Origin: Pseudopithomyces maydicus
Lineage: Eukaryota; Ascomycota; Dothideomycetes; Pleosporales; Didymosphaeriaceae
Direction of reading: 5' to 3'
Length of the DNA: 64,000 bases
Assembly: GCA_026873275.1 (NCBI GenBank)
Contig: JANTUC010000005.1
Span: forward strand, 2,356,001-2,420,000
Position numbers and translations under genes: made by a program. Shown piece after piece: positions 23,237-33,686 of this stretch. Within the stretch, counting starts at the first letter, position 1, and each line of letters begins with the position of its first letter. The notes beneath the pieces are model-generated. The model was given only the letters and a program-made list of their open reading frames with translations, searched no databases and had not been told where the DNA came from.

Positions 23237-23505
23237 GGAAATACATAGACGCTGGGGCGCGTTGAGCTGTTTTTGAAATTTCCATCTACATACATACGTA
23301 AGTACATGCATGCGGCTTGACGCTACTCTGCTCTGGCGTGGTTTCCAAACTTGGCTTTGGAAATACACAGACGCTGAGCGGGCTGGAGTGGGTTGAGCTG
23401 TTTTTTAAAATTTCCATCTACATACATACATACATACGTACATACGTACATACGTACATACGAACGGCTTGACGCTACTCTGCTTTGGCGTGCTTCCCGA
23501 ACCTG
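23237..23505. repeat. Tandem duplication that includes the 3' end of GPI16
   Basis: Copy 1 23237-23358 and copy 2 23359-23505 share GGAAATACA.AGACGCTG, GTTGAGCTGTTTTT, AAATTTCCATCTACATACAT and GACGCTACTCTGCT.TGGCGTG. Copy 2 carries the real last codons and stop of GPI16 (TAG at 23475-23477); copy 1 repeats them as G-N-H-A-R-A-E-stop. Copy 1 differs by several C-to-T and G-to-A transitions, and copy 2 has an expanded CATA/CGTA tract. Confidence 0.8.
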
Positions 23506-25384
23506 GCCCTCAGACCCAATACCTTCGCCTGTATGATGCCCTTCAGACCCCCAGCAACGGTCGGCACCTCGTCCGCGCCCACGAAGCGTCTAACCAGCAG
23601 GTTGAAGATGTTACCGAAACCTAGCGCTATGACGGTGCTCGTGAGGATGATCACATTGTACGGCATGCTGAAGTCGGGGGTGGGGAGACTGAGCAGCAGT
23701 GGCGTGGTCCGCAGATACAGACCCTTCCTGTCGGCGGAATGGAAGGGGCCTAGAATGCGGATCACTGCGGGTGGGGCATCGAACCCGCGATTAGCGTCGG
23801 GTGGATACTCGGTGTAGCGCAGAATGGCCTTCTCGAAGTCGTAGGTTAGCGTGAGCGTCGACGCTGGTGGGATGACTAGGCGCAGCTCGAGATGCGTGCC
23901 GCGGACACGGTCAACGGCAGGGCGGTAGTACGTCTCCTTCAAGGGATCCTCGGAGGAGGTGGAGACGCGAGCGCGCAGGGTGTGGAGATAGGGTTTCATG
24001 AACCATGGGAGGGATTCCATGTAGGCGAATTCGACCGCGTCCGTGGACGACGGGTTCTTGATGACTGTCTGGATGCTTCCGCGTTCCTGGCCGTGGCCGT
24101 TAATGGACCGCGCTGCATAGAGGTGAGGCTCGCCACGTATGAGCCCCGTGCTCATGCGCTGCTCAGGCAGGACAAGGTCGAACTCGGCACCGGTGGGTAG
24201 CTTGTAGCAGCGAAGCGTGTCAGATGCAGACAACGTCTCCAGAAATTGGCCCGTCGTATTGACCTGGATGGTCCGCTCTGGAGGCGAGTTGATGCAGAGA
24301 GTCTCTGACCCCGGTCCCTCCTCGGCCGTCAATGGACAAGCACCTTTGAGTGGTTTCCCGAACACCTCTGTGAGGTTCCAAGCCGGCTCCGTCTTCTTGT
24401 CTAGCGGGTAGCACGTGTCGTGCGCATTGTAGGGCCTGGAGGTGTCGCACTCGATCTGGTCAATGGGGGCGCCCGTGGGATGGGATTGTCGCGGGGACGC
24501 TTGGAGCGAGCAATGTCCAAGACCATATCCACTGTCTGCTCTATCTCGACAATCTCTTTGCCGCCAGGGGTATCGATGACGGGCCGCACGTCGATGGCCA
24601 TGGTCTGGAAAGCGGCATCGAAGAGCTTGTGGCCGTCCAGCAAGCTGGAGATGCCAGCCTTGCCCTTGCAAGGAAGCAGCTTGAGGAAGGGTGTGAGGTT
24701 CTCGGTGCACACGACCTCGTGAGGCAGTATCCCGTGGAGGAGATGCAGGTTCGCTGCACCGGCATGGTCGCCTTCGGGGTCGAAGGATATGACGGGCCGG
24801 ATCGTCTTGGTCTGGTCGATGAAGTTGAGGGAGGCGCAGAAGAGGCCGGAGAGATTGTTGACCAGCGTCAGCCATCGCGAGAAGGCCTGGTCCTCGCTAT
24901 CGGCCTCGATCCACGCCCAGAGCTCCACGCCGTTGCCGCCCTCTCTTGCGCCGTACCACGGCCGCTGCCCCCAGTTCTCGGCGTCCCAGCGCCCCACACT
25001 GAATCTCAGATGCAGCTCCTTGGTGTGTGCATGTTGCAGGATCTGGCCCAGCGATCGCGGGAACAGACGGAAGTTCTGCTGCTCGTAGGCGGCCTGCGAC
25101 TCGTTGCTGCGGAAGTTGAACGAGGCCAGGAGCTGTGACTGCGGGAGTGGGCGCAGGAGCAGACGCTCGTGGTAGTCGGGGCTGGCGTGGACGCAGGCAA
25201 TCAGGGCATTGCAGAGCAAGAAAAGAAAAACGACAGCATTGCAGCATCGCAGCGCAGCTCGGGTTGGTGCAAGGCTGCAAGCTGGCCGTAGGCGTGCGGG
25301 CAGTACGGGGGTGAAGGTGAGGCAGGGACGCGCGTGATTGGCCCGTAGCCGCTTGGCGGGCGGGCTCCCATTTCTTTGCCGCAT
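23475..25384 (-). CDS. gpi16: GPI transamidase component GPI16 / PIG-T
   Basis: Subunit of the ER-membrane GPI transamidase that attaches GPI anchors to proteins; in yeast Gpi16 binds the catalytic subunit Gpi8. Recognised from S-P-D-Y-H-E-R-L-L-L-R-P-L-P after a hydrophobic signal segment (F-L-F-L-L-C-N-A-L-I-A-C), F-R-L-F-P-R-S-L-G-Q-I-L, H-L-R-F-S-x-G-R-W, W-x-L-T-x-x-L-S-G-L-F-C-A-S-L-N, C-T-E-N-L-T-P-F-L-K-L-L-P-C, P-x-S-F-x-L near the middle and a single C-terminal span (N-V-I-I-L-T-S-T-V-I-A-L-G-F-G-N) with a short basic tail. One C is missing in the run near 24472, so the gene appears as two overlapping frames. The only in-frame ATG is 25384, giving an unusually long pre-signal extension; an N-terminal error is possible. 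Divergent from LUC7, 80 bp apart. Confidence 0.92.
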
Positions 25385-25464
25385 CGCGCAAGCTCCTCTC
25401 CACCAAACACGCGCGCCCTACTCGACAACCAAACCCCCCGCGCGTGCCCACACATTCCTTCAAC
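25385..25464. promoter_or_regulatory. Compact divergent promoter, GPI16 / LUC7
   Basis: Only 80 bp separate the modelled start codons of GPI16 (minus) and LUC7 (plus), so both 5' regions must overlap here or extend into coding sequence. It is C-rich with no clear TATA box. Confidence 0.5.
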
Positions 25465-26482
25465 ATGGCCGCAGAGCAGCGACGTCTGCTTGGTATGTCT
25501 ACACCTCTCCCCCTCTCCCCCTCTCTCTCCCTCTCTTCACCCTTATAATCCCGACCATGCGCCCGCCGGCGCTGACAAGACCCCAGAGCAGCTGATGGGC
25601 GCGGGAGCCATGACTGGCTTCGACCAGCAGGCGCCCAAGCTCGACATCACCGATCCCAAGGTCTGCCGCTCGTACCTCGTCGGCAACTGCCCCCACGACC
25701 TCTTCACCAACACCAAACAAGACTTCGGCCAGTGCCCCAAGGTCCACAACGAAGCTCTGAAGACCGAGTACCAGGAGGCCTCCGAGTCGCAGAAGCGCAC
25801 CTGGAACTTCGACTGGGACTACTTCGTCGACATGCAAAAGTACGTGCGCCAGTGCGACGCCCGCATCAAGGAAGCCCAGGGCCGCCTCGAGAAGACCGTC
25901 GACGAGATCCGCCTGTCCAACCAATATGTGCGTCCCCTGCTTTCCATTTAACCATCTGCAAGCGCGCTGACCCTTCCAGCTTAACACCATCCGCGAGCTG
26001 AACAAGTCCATCGAAGCCGGCATGCTCGAGATCCAGACCATGGGTGAAGAGGGCATGGTCAACATGGCCGTGCAGGAATTCTACAAGATCCGCGTCAAGA
26101 AGCTCGAGAAGGAGGAGACGGAGAAGATGCTGCGCAACCTGACCGAGACCGGAGGCCCGTCGGGACACCAGAAGCTCCAGGTCTGCGACGTGTGCGGTGC
26201 CTACCTCAGCCGCCTCGACAACGATCGCCGCTTGGCAGACCACTTCTTCGGCAAGATGCATCTCGGATACGCCCAGATGCGCAAGTCATACGAGGCCCTC
26301 CAGAAGGTCGTCAAGAACCGCGCTCCCCCGCCCGCGACTCGTACGCTCCTTCCGGCGACGACCGCAACGGATACGGCGGAGGCGGAGGCTGGGGCGGCGG
26401 TGGCTACGGCGGCGGTGGCGGCTTCGGAGGAGGTCGAGGTGGACGACGCGGCGGGCGCGGCAGACGTGGTGGGGGTTGGTAA
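25465..26482 (+). CDS. luc7: LUC7-like U1 snRNP component
   Basis: Pre-mRNA splicing factor of the LUC7 family, which acts in U1 snRNP at 5' splice-site selection in the nucleus. Exons 25465..25492, 25587..25927 and 25980..26482. The first exon is 28 nt (M-A-A-E-Q-R-R-L-L), and splicing completes E-Q-L-M-G, the classic LUC7 start. The first zinc finger (V-C-R-S-Y-L-V-G-N-C-P-H-D-L-F with a later C-P-K-V-H) is followed by a coiled coil (residues ~110-170), then the second zinc finger C-D-V-C-G-A-Y-L-S-R-L-D-N-D-R-R-L-A-D-H-F-F-G-K-x-H. The tail is Gly/Arg-rich (RGG-like) and ends R-R-G-G-G-W. The frame change into the tail comes from one missing C near 26328. Length ~290 residues, usual for the family. 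Confidence 0.93.
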
Positions 26483-27213
26483 TTCATCGGGTCCGGCGTT
26501 CAAGGTGTGTTATGATATCATTTCGGGGATCGGCTTACTTCCACACCGCGAGACCAGCTTAGGCGCGATATCCCCTTTCTCTTGTGCCCAGCACCACCGA
26601 AGCTCTGGATGTCGCCGGTAGCTTTTACGCCGGTAGCTTTTACAAATCGGCACTGCACTTTTTCTAGTCCAATGTATGCCTTCACCTACAATGCACCTGA
26701 TCAATTCTAACGTTGCGAAAAGGGATGTGCGCGGGAAGTGCACTGCGTGGACGTCAGGCGTGTCATGTTCTGGCTTCTGGCCCAGGTATGTACCTGACTA
26801 ATGTTCTGCTCTCCATGTGTGTGTAATCGTCTCGCCGTGCAGCGTGAAACGTGAAAAAGCCTCCGGTAAACCTCTTTTAACATGCGTGTGTGCAGCAGTT
26901 CTTGTGTTACACAGACGGGTAGTGTTCACATAATTGTGCGACTTGCCGCTGTAATGGACGTGACGGTCAACGTCACTTGAGCTCTGTAAGCCACACGAGC
27001 CCGGAACAACTCCCTGGGAATCATTTGCACTTGACGAGACACAACCGTTTCAATGTCGACGAGATATGAGCAACCTGCTGACCCAAAGTGCACTAATAGC
27101 CAGGCCAGGCATGAAGCAAGGGGTACATAGCAATTAATCACTATATATATATATTTGCATTCTTCTCTCCGCCGTGAATTACCTACGTCCTCAAATATCA
27201 TATCATATCCACG
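26483..27213. other. Spacer
   Basis: 3' flank of LUC7, then promoter region of the aspartic protease. A 15-bp unit GCCGGTAGCTTTTAC is repeated in tandem near 26612-26642. Minus-strand ORF 26926-27369 has no recognised motif. Confidence 0.45.
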
Positions 27214-29198
27214 ATGCACCTCCAAACCTACCTCGCCTACGCCTCCATCTTCCTCGCCCCTACATCCTCCCACACAACACATTCCCACAAGACATGCTCC
27301 CCCTCGCAAACCCCAGGTCCGCCCCATAACCCCCACAACCTCCAACCTCCCCCTATAAAAACAACCCACTCACCAATCCAGCACCACCACTCACCCTCCC
27401 CCTAACCGCCCACCCGCACTTCCTCCTCCCCCCTCATCCCAGCACCTGCACCTGCACCTGCACCACCACCACCGCCGCCTCCCCTCCCCTCTCCCGCAGA
27501 CAACCCCTCAACCCCGGTACCCCACCCTCACTCCAAAACCCCCTCACCACCCTCTCCGGTCGCATCTACCTCACCGCCATAACCCTATCCTCGCACCCTT
27601 ATACCCTGGTCGTAGATACAGGGAGCAGCGATACGTGGGTCGCAGCCAGGGGTTTCGAGTGCATGCGGAGTGAGCGGGGAGGGGCAGGGGGAGGAGGGTG
27701 AGGGTTCCGGTGGGGAGGTGTGGGTTGGGGGGGTTTTTTGATGGTGGGGAGGGGGAGGGGGAGGATGAGGAGGAGGGGAAAGGGAAGGGGGAGAGGGACG
27801 AGGGGGGAAAGAAGGGAAGGGTGGTGGGGAGGGCGAAGGACTGGAGAGATTGCAAGGGAAGTTTGGCGTCGCGTATGAGGATGGGGAGTGGCTTGAGGGG
27901 GGAGGGGGTGGTGAGGTTGGGGATTGGTGAGTGTGTTTCTCCGTCTCTCTCCCTATCCTTTTTTTAGGTGGGTCGCCCGCTTGGGAGGGGGAAGGTGGTT
28001 GTTTCATTGATTTGTTTCATGGTGGATATCTTTACTCATGGGTTATACTAGGTTCCTCGAACCTCACGGTGCGCCAGACGATCGGCGTCGTCGAACGCGG
28101 CTGGTGGATGGGCGACGGGATTTCGAGTGGGCTTATGGGGTTGGCGTATGGGGCGTTGACTTCGGGGGGAGGGGGTACGATACGGTGGTGGGGTCATTGT
28201 AGGTTTGTTCGATTTCTCGTTTTGCAGGATACGCGTTTTTGTGCCTTGCTGGCTGTGAACACGTTCCCGTTCATTTCTATACTTATTCAAATTGTCGCCC
28301 CTGCACATACCCTTACCCATACCCATATTCACATCTCCATCCCCTCCCAAGTTTAAATCTCCCTCCCAAACGCATTGGACATTCTATTTCGTTATCCCTT
28401 CTAGCTCAATCCAACCACACAACTAACCAACTCCCTCAGCATCAAAACGCACGGCCTCCCCCCATCTTCAGCCTCGCCCTCACACCGCCCACCCCCTCCT
28501 CCCCCCACGGCGGCGGTCTCCTCGCCATAGGCGGCATACCCGACGTTCCGACAGAGGGGCCCTGGGTCACCGTGCCGATCATACCTCTTTTCGCGTCGAC
28601 GTATGCGTTTTATACCATTGGCGTGGATGGGTTTACTGTTTTGGGGCCGGCTCCGGGATCTCCCTCCTCCCCTTCGTCTGTATTTTCAAACACAAGTTTT
28701 AGTTCTGACACTGATCCTTCGTTCTCGCTTCCAACTTTGATCTCAACACCCTCGGAGTCTGGCTCTAAGCCTGAGCTTGAGCCTGAGCATGTATCTTCGT
28801 CTTTCAACGTATCATACGGCCCCCTCCCTATGATCATCGACTCTGGCTCCACGCTGCTCTACCTCCCTGATGAACTAGCGGACCACGTAGCGTCGCTGTT
28901 CGAGCCTCCGGCGATATATCGGCGGGATACAGAGACGTATGAGGTGAGGTGTGGGGCGAGGGTGCCGAGGTTGGGGGTGGTTATCGCGGGGGTGACGTTT
29001 TGGATGGGGGAGGAGGATTTACTTGGGGGCAGGGTCGATGAAAGGAATGAGCAGAGTGGAAAGAGGTGCATTGTTGGCGTGCAGAGGATGGGCAATGGAG
29101 ATGCGGTGTTGGGGGATAATTGGCTGAGAGGAGTGGTGGTGGTGTTTGATTTAGGGGCGAATGAGGTTAGGGTTGTGAAGAGGGGGAAGGGGGTGTGA
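27214..29198 (+). CDS. Secreted pepsin-like aspartic protease (family A1)
   Basis: It starts at ATG 27214 with a hydrophobic signal segment (MHLQTYLAYASIFLA). The first catalytic motif V-V-D-T-G-S-S-D-T-W-V-A lies near 27613, a flap-like F-G-V-A-Y-E-D-G near 27870, and the second catalytic motif I-I-D-S-G-S-T-L-L-Y-L-P near 28836; the C-terminal V-L-G-D-N-W-L-R-G-V-V-V-V-F-D motif is typical for A1 proteases. Likely introns: 27317-27381, 27927-28051 and 28199-28404, the last with a weak GTAGGT donor. The central part (27660-27920) is very G-rich with several frame breaks, and one more break lies in the C run near 28467, so the exact protein between the two motifs is uncertain. The stretch between catalytic halves is longer and more Ser/Pro-rich than in classical pepsins. 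Probably extracellular or wall-bound. Confidence 0.75.
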
Positions 29199-29432
29199 AT
29201 AGGGTGCTTGGATAGGAGGGTCGGTGGGTTGGTAGGTGGGGCTTTGACATTGTGACGATCACGGAATACATGTGGTCCTTGTGTTTGAACTTTTGGTGTT
29301 TTCATTTCTTGAGTAATGTTATATATATCTGGAAATCAAAAACTAGTAAAGCAAAATTATTCTTCGACTTGTTGATATGACTAGAGGCCGGGCTGCCCTC
29401 GAATCAGAATCGGACAGTCGCTCCGTAGCCTC

Positions 29433-30236
29433 TTAGTCCCCCTCACGGCGTACTAGATCTAACTGAAACTGCGGCGTTGACAAATCGGGCTGCTGTTGTT
29501 GGGTGGAGGGCCGGGCGGAATTCCCGGCGTTCATCGGGTTCATCCTCGCCCGGATCCTGAATATCTCCAACACAACCTGTGCGATCGTATCGTGATGGCG
29601 GGCCACGATACGCTTCCCCAGCTCTATGTCTCTTTCCATGTCTTCTTTGGCATCATAGAACGTATTGTTGATGTCTTCCTGCATAGGGAGAGCCGTGTCA
29701 AACAGCTGGGTCATACCGTTCTGGAGATTCTCGATCATCCCTTTGATATGCTCAAGCTCGCCGCGCATCTCTTTCGAAGGCGCCTTCGAGCTCATCCGGG
29801 AGTGCAGGGAGTTAACGACCATGAGGAATTTGAAGATCCGGCTTTCAAAGAAGGACGCGATGGGCGAAAAAATATATTTCATGGACTTCGTTTGATAGTA
29901 TCGAAGAGGAGTCAGGAAGTACGTTGCCCATATCGCAGCGAAGATTCCAAGGATCGTTGTGCTGTTCATCGTGGGTGTGACAACTTTTGGGGCGAGTGGC
30001 GCCGGCTTCTTGCCGTACAGGAATTCTGAGACATAGTTCGTCGCATCCTGGAAAGCGCAGAATGGTTGGCCGAGCGTCTCAGGGCAACGGTCGGAGATGT
30101 CGCTGATCGTGGTCTCGGTCAGCGCAGTCACTGCCGAAGACCAGGAAAAGAGCGGGAGAGAAGAGGAGAAGTTGGCCATAGGGCTCCATATGGTGGCCAA
30201 GTCAGTGAGGGCGCCAAAGGAAGAAGTGGATGCCAT
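29433..30236 (-). CDS. Hypothetical membrane protein with coiled coil (267 aa)
   Basis: Single exon, ATG 30236, no frame errors. A Ser/Thr-rich N-terminus with three cysteines (R-C-P-E-T-L-G-Q-P-F-C) could face the lumen or outside. One clear membrane span lies at residues ~93-110 (T-I-L-G-I-F-A-A-I-W-A-T-Y-F-L), followed by a basic segment and a long amphipathic helix region (residues ~150-225, M-R-G-E-L-E-H-I-K-G-M-I) that looks like a coiled coil, and a Gln-rich end. I do not recognise the family. Downstream lies the aspartic protease, convergent, with a 234 bp gap. Confidence 0.6.
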   Translation of the reverse strand: MASTSSFGALTDLATIWSPMANFSSSLPLFSWSSAVTALTETTISDISDRCPETLGQPFCAFQDATNYVSEFLYGKKPAPLAPKVVTPTMNSTTILGIFAAIWATYFLTPLRYYQTKSMKYIFSPIASFFESRIFKFLMVVNSLHSRMSSKAPSKEMRGELEHIKGMIENLQNGMTQLFDTALPMQEDINNTFYDAKEDMERDIELGKRIVARHHDTIAQVVLEIFRIRARMNPMNAGNSARPSTQQQQPDLSTPQFQLDLVRREGD

Positions 30237-30970
30237 TTTATCTGTAGATTTACTCTCTCTATGGGTTGTGTGAGCGAGTCTGAGTAGAAAAATGTCTCAG
30301 GATACTGAGGGCGATGGGGCTTTATAGCAAGAATGCGCACAGGTAGAAACGGTGTTGCGATGATTGCTGTTTGAGTGTAGCATGTGGCTAGGTCTGCTGA
30401 ATAAAATTTGAAGAATATTCAATTATTTGATGGTGATAATAGAGATGGAGGCTGCTGGTAGAATACTTGACCGGCGCGTAGTCCAGTTTTATTCATAAGG
30501 CCAACCACAGAACATTGTTATATACATTATTAATTCTACATTGACCACGGCTACTTCTCTTTCTTTGATACAAGATCTGAGCTTAAAATAAATAGACATT
30601 GTGACTTCTTGTAAAATGCAAAAGAACATGCAGGTTTGCCTTTGTCGTCTGACATGAAAACGTCAAACAGTAGAAATGTTGAAAAAGAAAATGTGTTTAA
30701 GCCGATGGAATTAAAAGCTTGGAAGACGAGAATCTGTAGCCGCAATGTTTCCTATCAAACGATCATTATATGAGACACATTTCCTGGGCTTTTCACCCGT
30801 TTGAAGTGATGCTTTGGCACACTGAGACATCATCGGATACATTCTACCCCATATCCGCACTACTAGATGTGGTTTCTTGTTCTGGGTAGTTTATTGAAGA
30901 GACAGGCAAGCCGTTGGACTTTCAGGTTGTTTGACGCGTATTAAGACACTCGAAAACATCAAATCGAGTA
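30237..30970. other. AT-rich spacer, left flank of the transposon
   Basis: No supported gene. It contains the promoter of the gene at 29433-30236 and ends at the TA target duplication (30969-30970). Confidence 0.45.
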
Positions 30971-31011
30971 CTATCCATCACCACGTAGAGAGAATCACCC
31001 CGTAGCGAGAA
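30971..31011 (+). repeat. Left terminal inverted repeat
   Basis: 41 bp; pairs with 33239-33279. It contains two related sub-blocks, CACGTAG.GAGAATCAC and CCCGTAGCGAGAA. Confidence 0.9.
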
Positions 31012-31555
31012 AATCAAGAGGTACTTAGACTTTGCAGTCGTAAAATTTGTTCCACGCTTCTTCATTTATATTCTGCTGCGTTAGTTACATAGTTTAGGTT
31101 TTCTACAATTATCTATCTGTCACAGAATAGAAAATTACCACCCTTGTTATCGCCATTGGACTTATCTTACCAAGAGCATTGTTTTTATAAAAGGACAGGT
31201 CACCTCTCTTAGAGCTATAATATAGAGTCTTCTCTCGCTCGTATTAAGTATAATATTAGTATCTGACTATTTCCGCCTCCGACTTATGTTAATAGGTCAT
31301 AATCAGCCCTATGGCGGATAAAGGAAGGTGATTCATGCAAAGTTGCCACGCCCATCGATACCTCCCAACTTAAGCGAGATGACCCTTACCTGCCTAAACA
31401 AACACGTGATGATTACGATGTAATATACGCCACAAGAGGCTAGAAACTAAGCCCCAGGCAGGGCGCTTATAACTGATGCCTAGCCTCTTCGTCCAACGCT
31501 TTTACATCCTAGGAGGCTACGCTAATCTCTATTACAAAGACAACCCTCGCCCGGC

Positions 31556-32002
31556 ATGACGACTTCAACAAATGACGGTCTTTTAGTTCCTTCCGAGCTT
31601 GACGACGACGTTGATAATGCCGATGCCGACCTCCCTCCTGGCCATGTATGGGCTTATCCATGCAAGCTTCATACGTGTCCCGACTACGGCAAGTCCTGGC
31701 TCCTACGAAGCAACTTCCTCCTTCATCTGCAAGAGAGAGCGGCACATAACATAACGGTGACGACCGCACCCGCACGCCGTGCGATCGAGAAAGAGTGGCG
31801 GTACACAACTGATCCCCATTTGCCGCCTCGGCCCGCCCCGAATTTCCGTCCTCAAGAGGACCCAGACGAGCATAAATGGGACTACGGCTTTAGAGATTAC
31901 ACTGGGAAGGTTTTCAAGGGCAGAGGCACAACGAAGGAAATAGAATTACATATGGCTAAGCACAGCCAACAAACGCAGGAGTTACCCACATCATCAACTT
32001 AG
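31556..32002 (+). CDS. Zinc-finger-like ORF inside the transposon (148 aa)
   Basis: Intact ORF from ATG 31556 with ordinary base composition, unlike the AT-rich decayed sequence to its right. It has an acidic N-terminus, then C-K-L-H-T-C-P-D-Y-G-K-S-W-L-L-R-S-N-F-L-L-H-L-Q-x(7)-H, which looks like a C2H2-type finger, then conserved-looking P-P-R-P-A-P-N-F-R-P-Q-E-D-P-D-E-H and a second possible His-containing end (E-L-H-M-A-K-H). It could be a DNA-binding accessory protein of the element or a captured host gene. No known name. The orientation is opposite to the transposase remnant. Confidence 0.55.
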   Translation: MTTSTNDGLLVPSELDDDVDNADADLPPGHVWAYPCKLHTCPDYGKSWLLRSNFLLHLQERAAHNITVTTAPARRAIEKEWRYTTDPHLPPRPAPNFRPQEDPDEHKWDYGFRDYTGKVFKGRGTTKEIELHMAKHSQQTQELPTSST

Positions 32003-32138
32003 CAGGCAGAGGATGTGTCTTGGGCACTATTTTTTTTCAATACTATTATGCTTATGCTCCTCTACTACCACATCTTTGCCTCTGGAGCTCGCCATGGCTT
32101 TGGCATGAGATCCGCCACCTGCATTTCACTTTAGGCCT

Positions 32139-32412
32139 TTACTCTCGAAGGCCGGCCTCATAATCCACGATTTCATTCCCACTGATCCTCGCTACTTTGG
32201 CTTTCGGTCCTAAGATTTCTGCTGTAGCATTCTTCCGGGGTCGACCACATTTCTTCTTGCCTATAGTGACTTCTATAGCTTCTGCAGCCGATTTAGCAGC
32301 CTTTTTTGCCTCTTTCTCCACATACGCTGCTCATGCCTGCTTAAAGTCCTCAAATGTTATCTCCCTTACATCTCCTAATTTTATTAACTCTGTTGCCCTT
32401 CGAGGTTTACTT
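32139..32412 (-). pseudogene. Transposase C-terminal remnant
   Basis: Reading the minus strand from about 32412 gives S-K-P-R-R-A-T-E-L, E-I-T-F-E-D-F-K-Q-A, an in-frame TGA, then an Ala/Lys-rich helix (K-E-A-K-K-A-A-K-S-A-A) and an AT-hook-like K-K-C-G-R-P-R-K. This order is typical for the C-terminus of fungal pogo/Fot1 transposases. The TGA most likely arose from CGA by a C-to-T change, as RIP does. The upstream catalytic part is not readable. Confidence 0.65.
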
Positions 32413-33238
32413 TCGTCGTTTATTTAAGAAGAAATTTATTCTAATTAGAAAGAAGAGCGTTCTGTGCAAGAAATATCTAGGCAGCGTAGGAGACTTTTTG
32501 TTAGAGTATCTCTTTGCGTTGGCTACCAGCATTATTATTAGGAATATGCTTAATTATATCAAGCAGTAATATCAAAGCCTCTCCTAATTTTGGCGTTGCA
32601 GGTATTAGCAATACTTCGTATTAAGACTCCGTTATCTTATTATTGATAGTAATACTTAGCTTAATAGGAGGTTTGATAGGCGGAGGTTTTGGTATATTAG
32701 CAAGAACTTAATTAGGGTTGAATATGAATAAATCGCTGCCCCTCTATGCTGCGAGGATATCCCTCTTAGTAAAAACTTTCTCTCTTGTAGAACTATAAAG
32801 ACAGATAAAATATTATTTGCTAATAGTATTAACTCCTCCTCGCTCTAACTGTATAACCTATTCATGGTAGTATTTCTTTAACAGACTAAATACTGTAATA
32901 TTATAAAACTAGAGCTTGTAGAAAGAGTGCGAAGGCATATAGTAGAGGGTGATATTATTCTTAAAATAGAATTCTAGGAGAAATTTCTTCTTTAATATTA
33001 CTGTTATTTTATAACGCCGAAAACTAAAGGCTTCTTAATACTTGGATTAGTGCAGGGGAAATAAGCTAAAAGTGGTTCTCTAGGCTATTGCAAACTAAAT
33101 AATAGCGATATTAACGTTATAGTAATTTTCCTATTATACATTAATCTTAGGTGCGTAGATAGCTAAAGAATATTAGGAGATCAAATTCGGCTTTATATAT
33201 TCCCATAGAGGATATCTAAGAAACAAATTGCTAGATTC

Positions 33239-33279
33239 TTCTCGCTACGGGGTGATTCTCGCTACGTGGTGATGGATAG
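33239..33279 (-). repeat. Right terminal inverted repeat
   Basis: 41 bp inverted partner of 30971-31011. Confidence 0.9.
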
Positions 33280-33686
33280 TAGTTACGTATTGAGCAAAGC
33301 CATGTTTGCTTTGTTCTCTTTGTTTTAATCTTTAAATAGGTCCATTAGTAGATGTACACCCACACCGATAAACTGTATACTTTGTAAGCTATACCAGTCG
33401 TAATTATACCTTGACTAGCGATCACGTAGTATCAACGCATCACTATTATCACTCTTATCACTTTTATCACGATGGGCATTTGAGCCCATGGAAACACTGT
33501 GCGAAACAGGTTTTAGATATTCTGCAGCTACTTAATGACAACAATCTTAACCAAAAGCTCTCTCAACTGTAATTAATGATAGTGATGAATGTCTTGATCT
33601 GCAATCCTCCGACAATGTGATATGTTCCTTAGTAAATCCTCAGGCCCACAACCTCCCAACTCACTGATGAGCCACCTGCTGTCACA
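33280..33686. other. AT-rich spacer
   Basis: No gene. It contains a short TATCAC repeat at about 33440-33472. Right flank of the transposon and 3' flank of the secreted protein gene. Confidence 0.45.

Larger units (their letters stand above)
30971..33279. mobile_element. DNA transposon, Tc1/mariner (pogo/Fot1-like), 2,309 bp
   Basis: Bounded by inverted ends: left 30971-31011 and right 33239-33279 match at 40 of 41 positions (both read CTATCCATCACCACGTAG inward, one A/C difference at position 19). A TA dinucleotide flanks each side (30969-30970 and 33280-33281), the target duplication expected for Tc1/mariner elements. The minus strand keeps a transposase C-terminus (below) and is otherwise heavily AT-rich from 32560 to 33230, consistent with RIP. 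The plus strand carries an intact 148-codon ORF. The space for transposase (about 1.1 kb) is shorter than a full Fot1-type gene, so the element looks non-autonomous. Confidence 0.9.
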
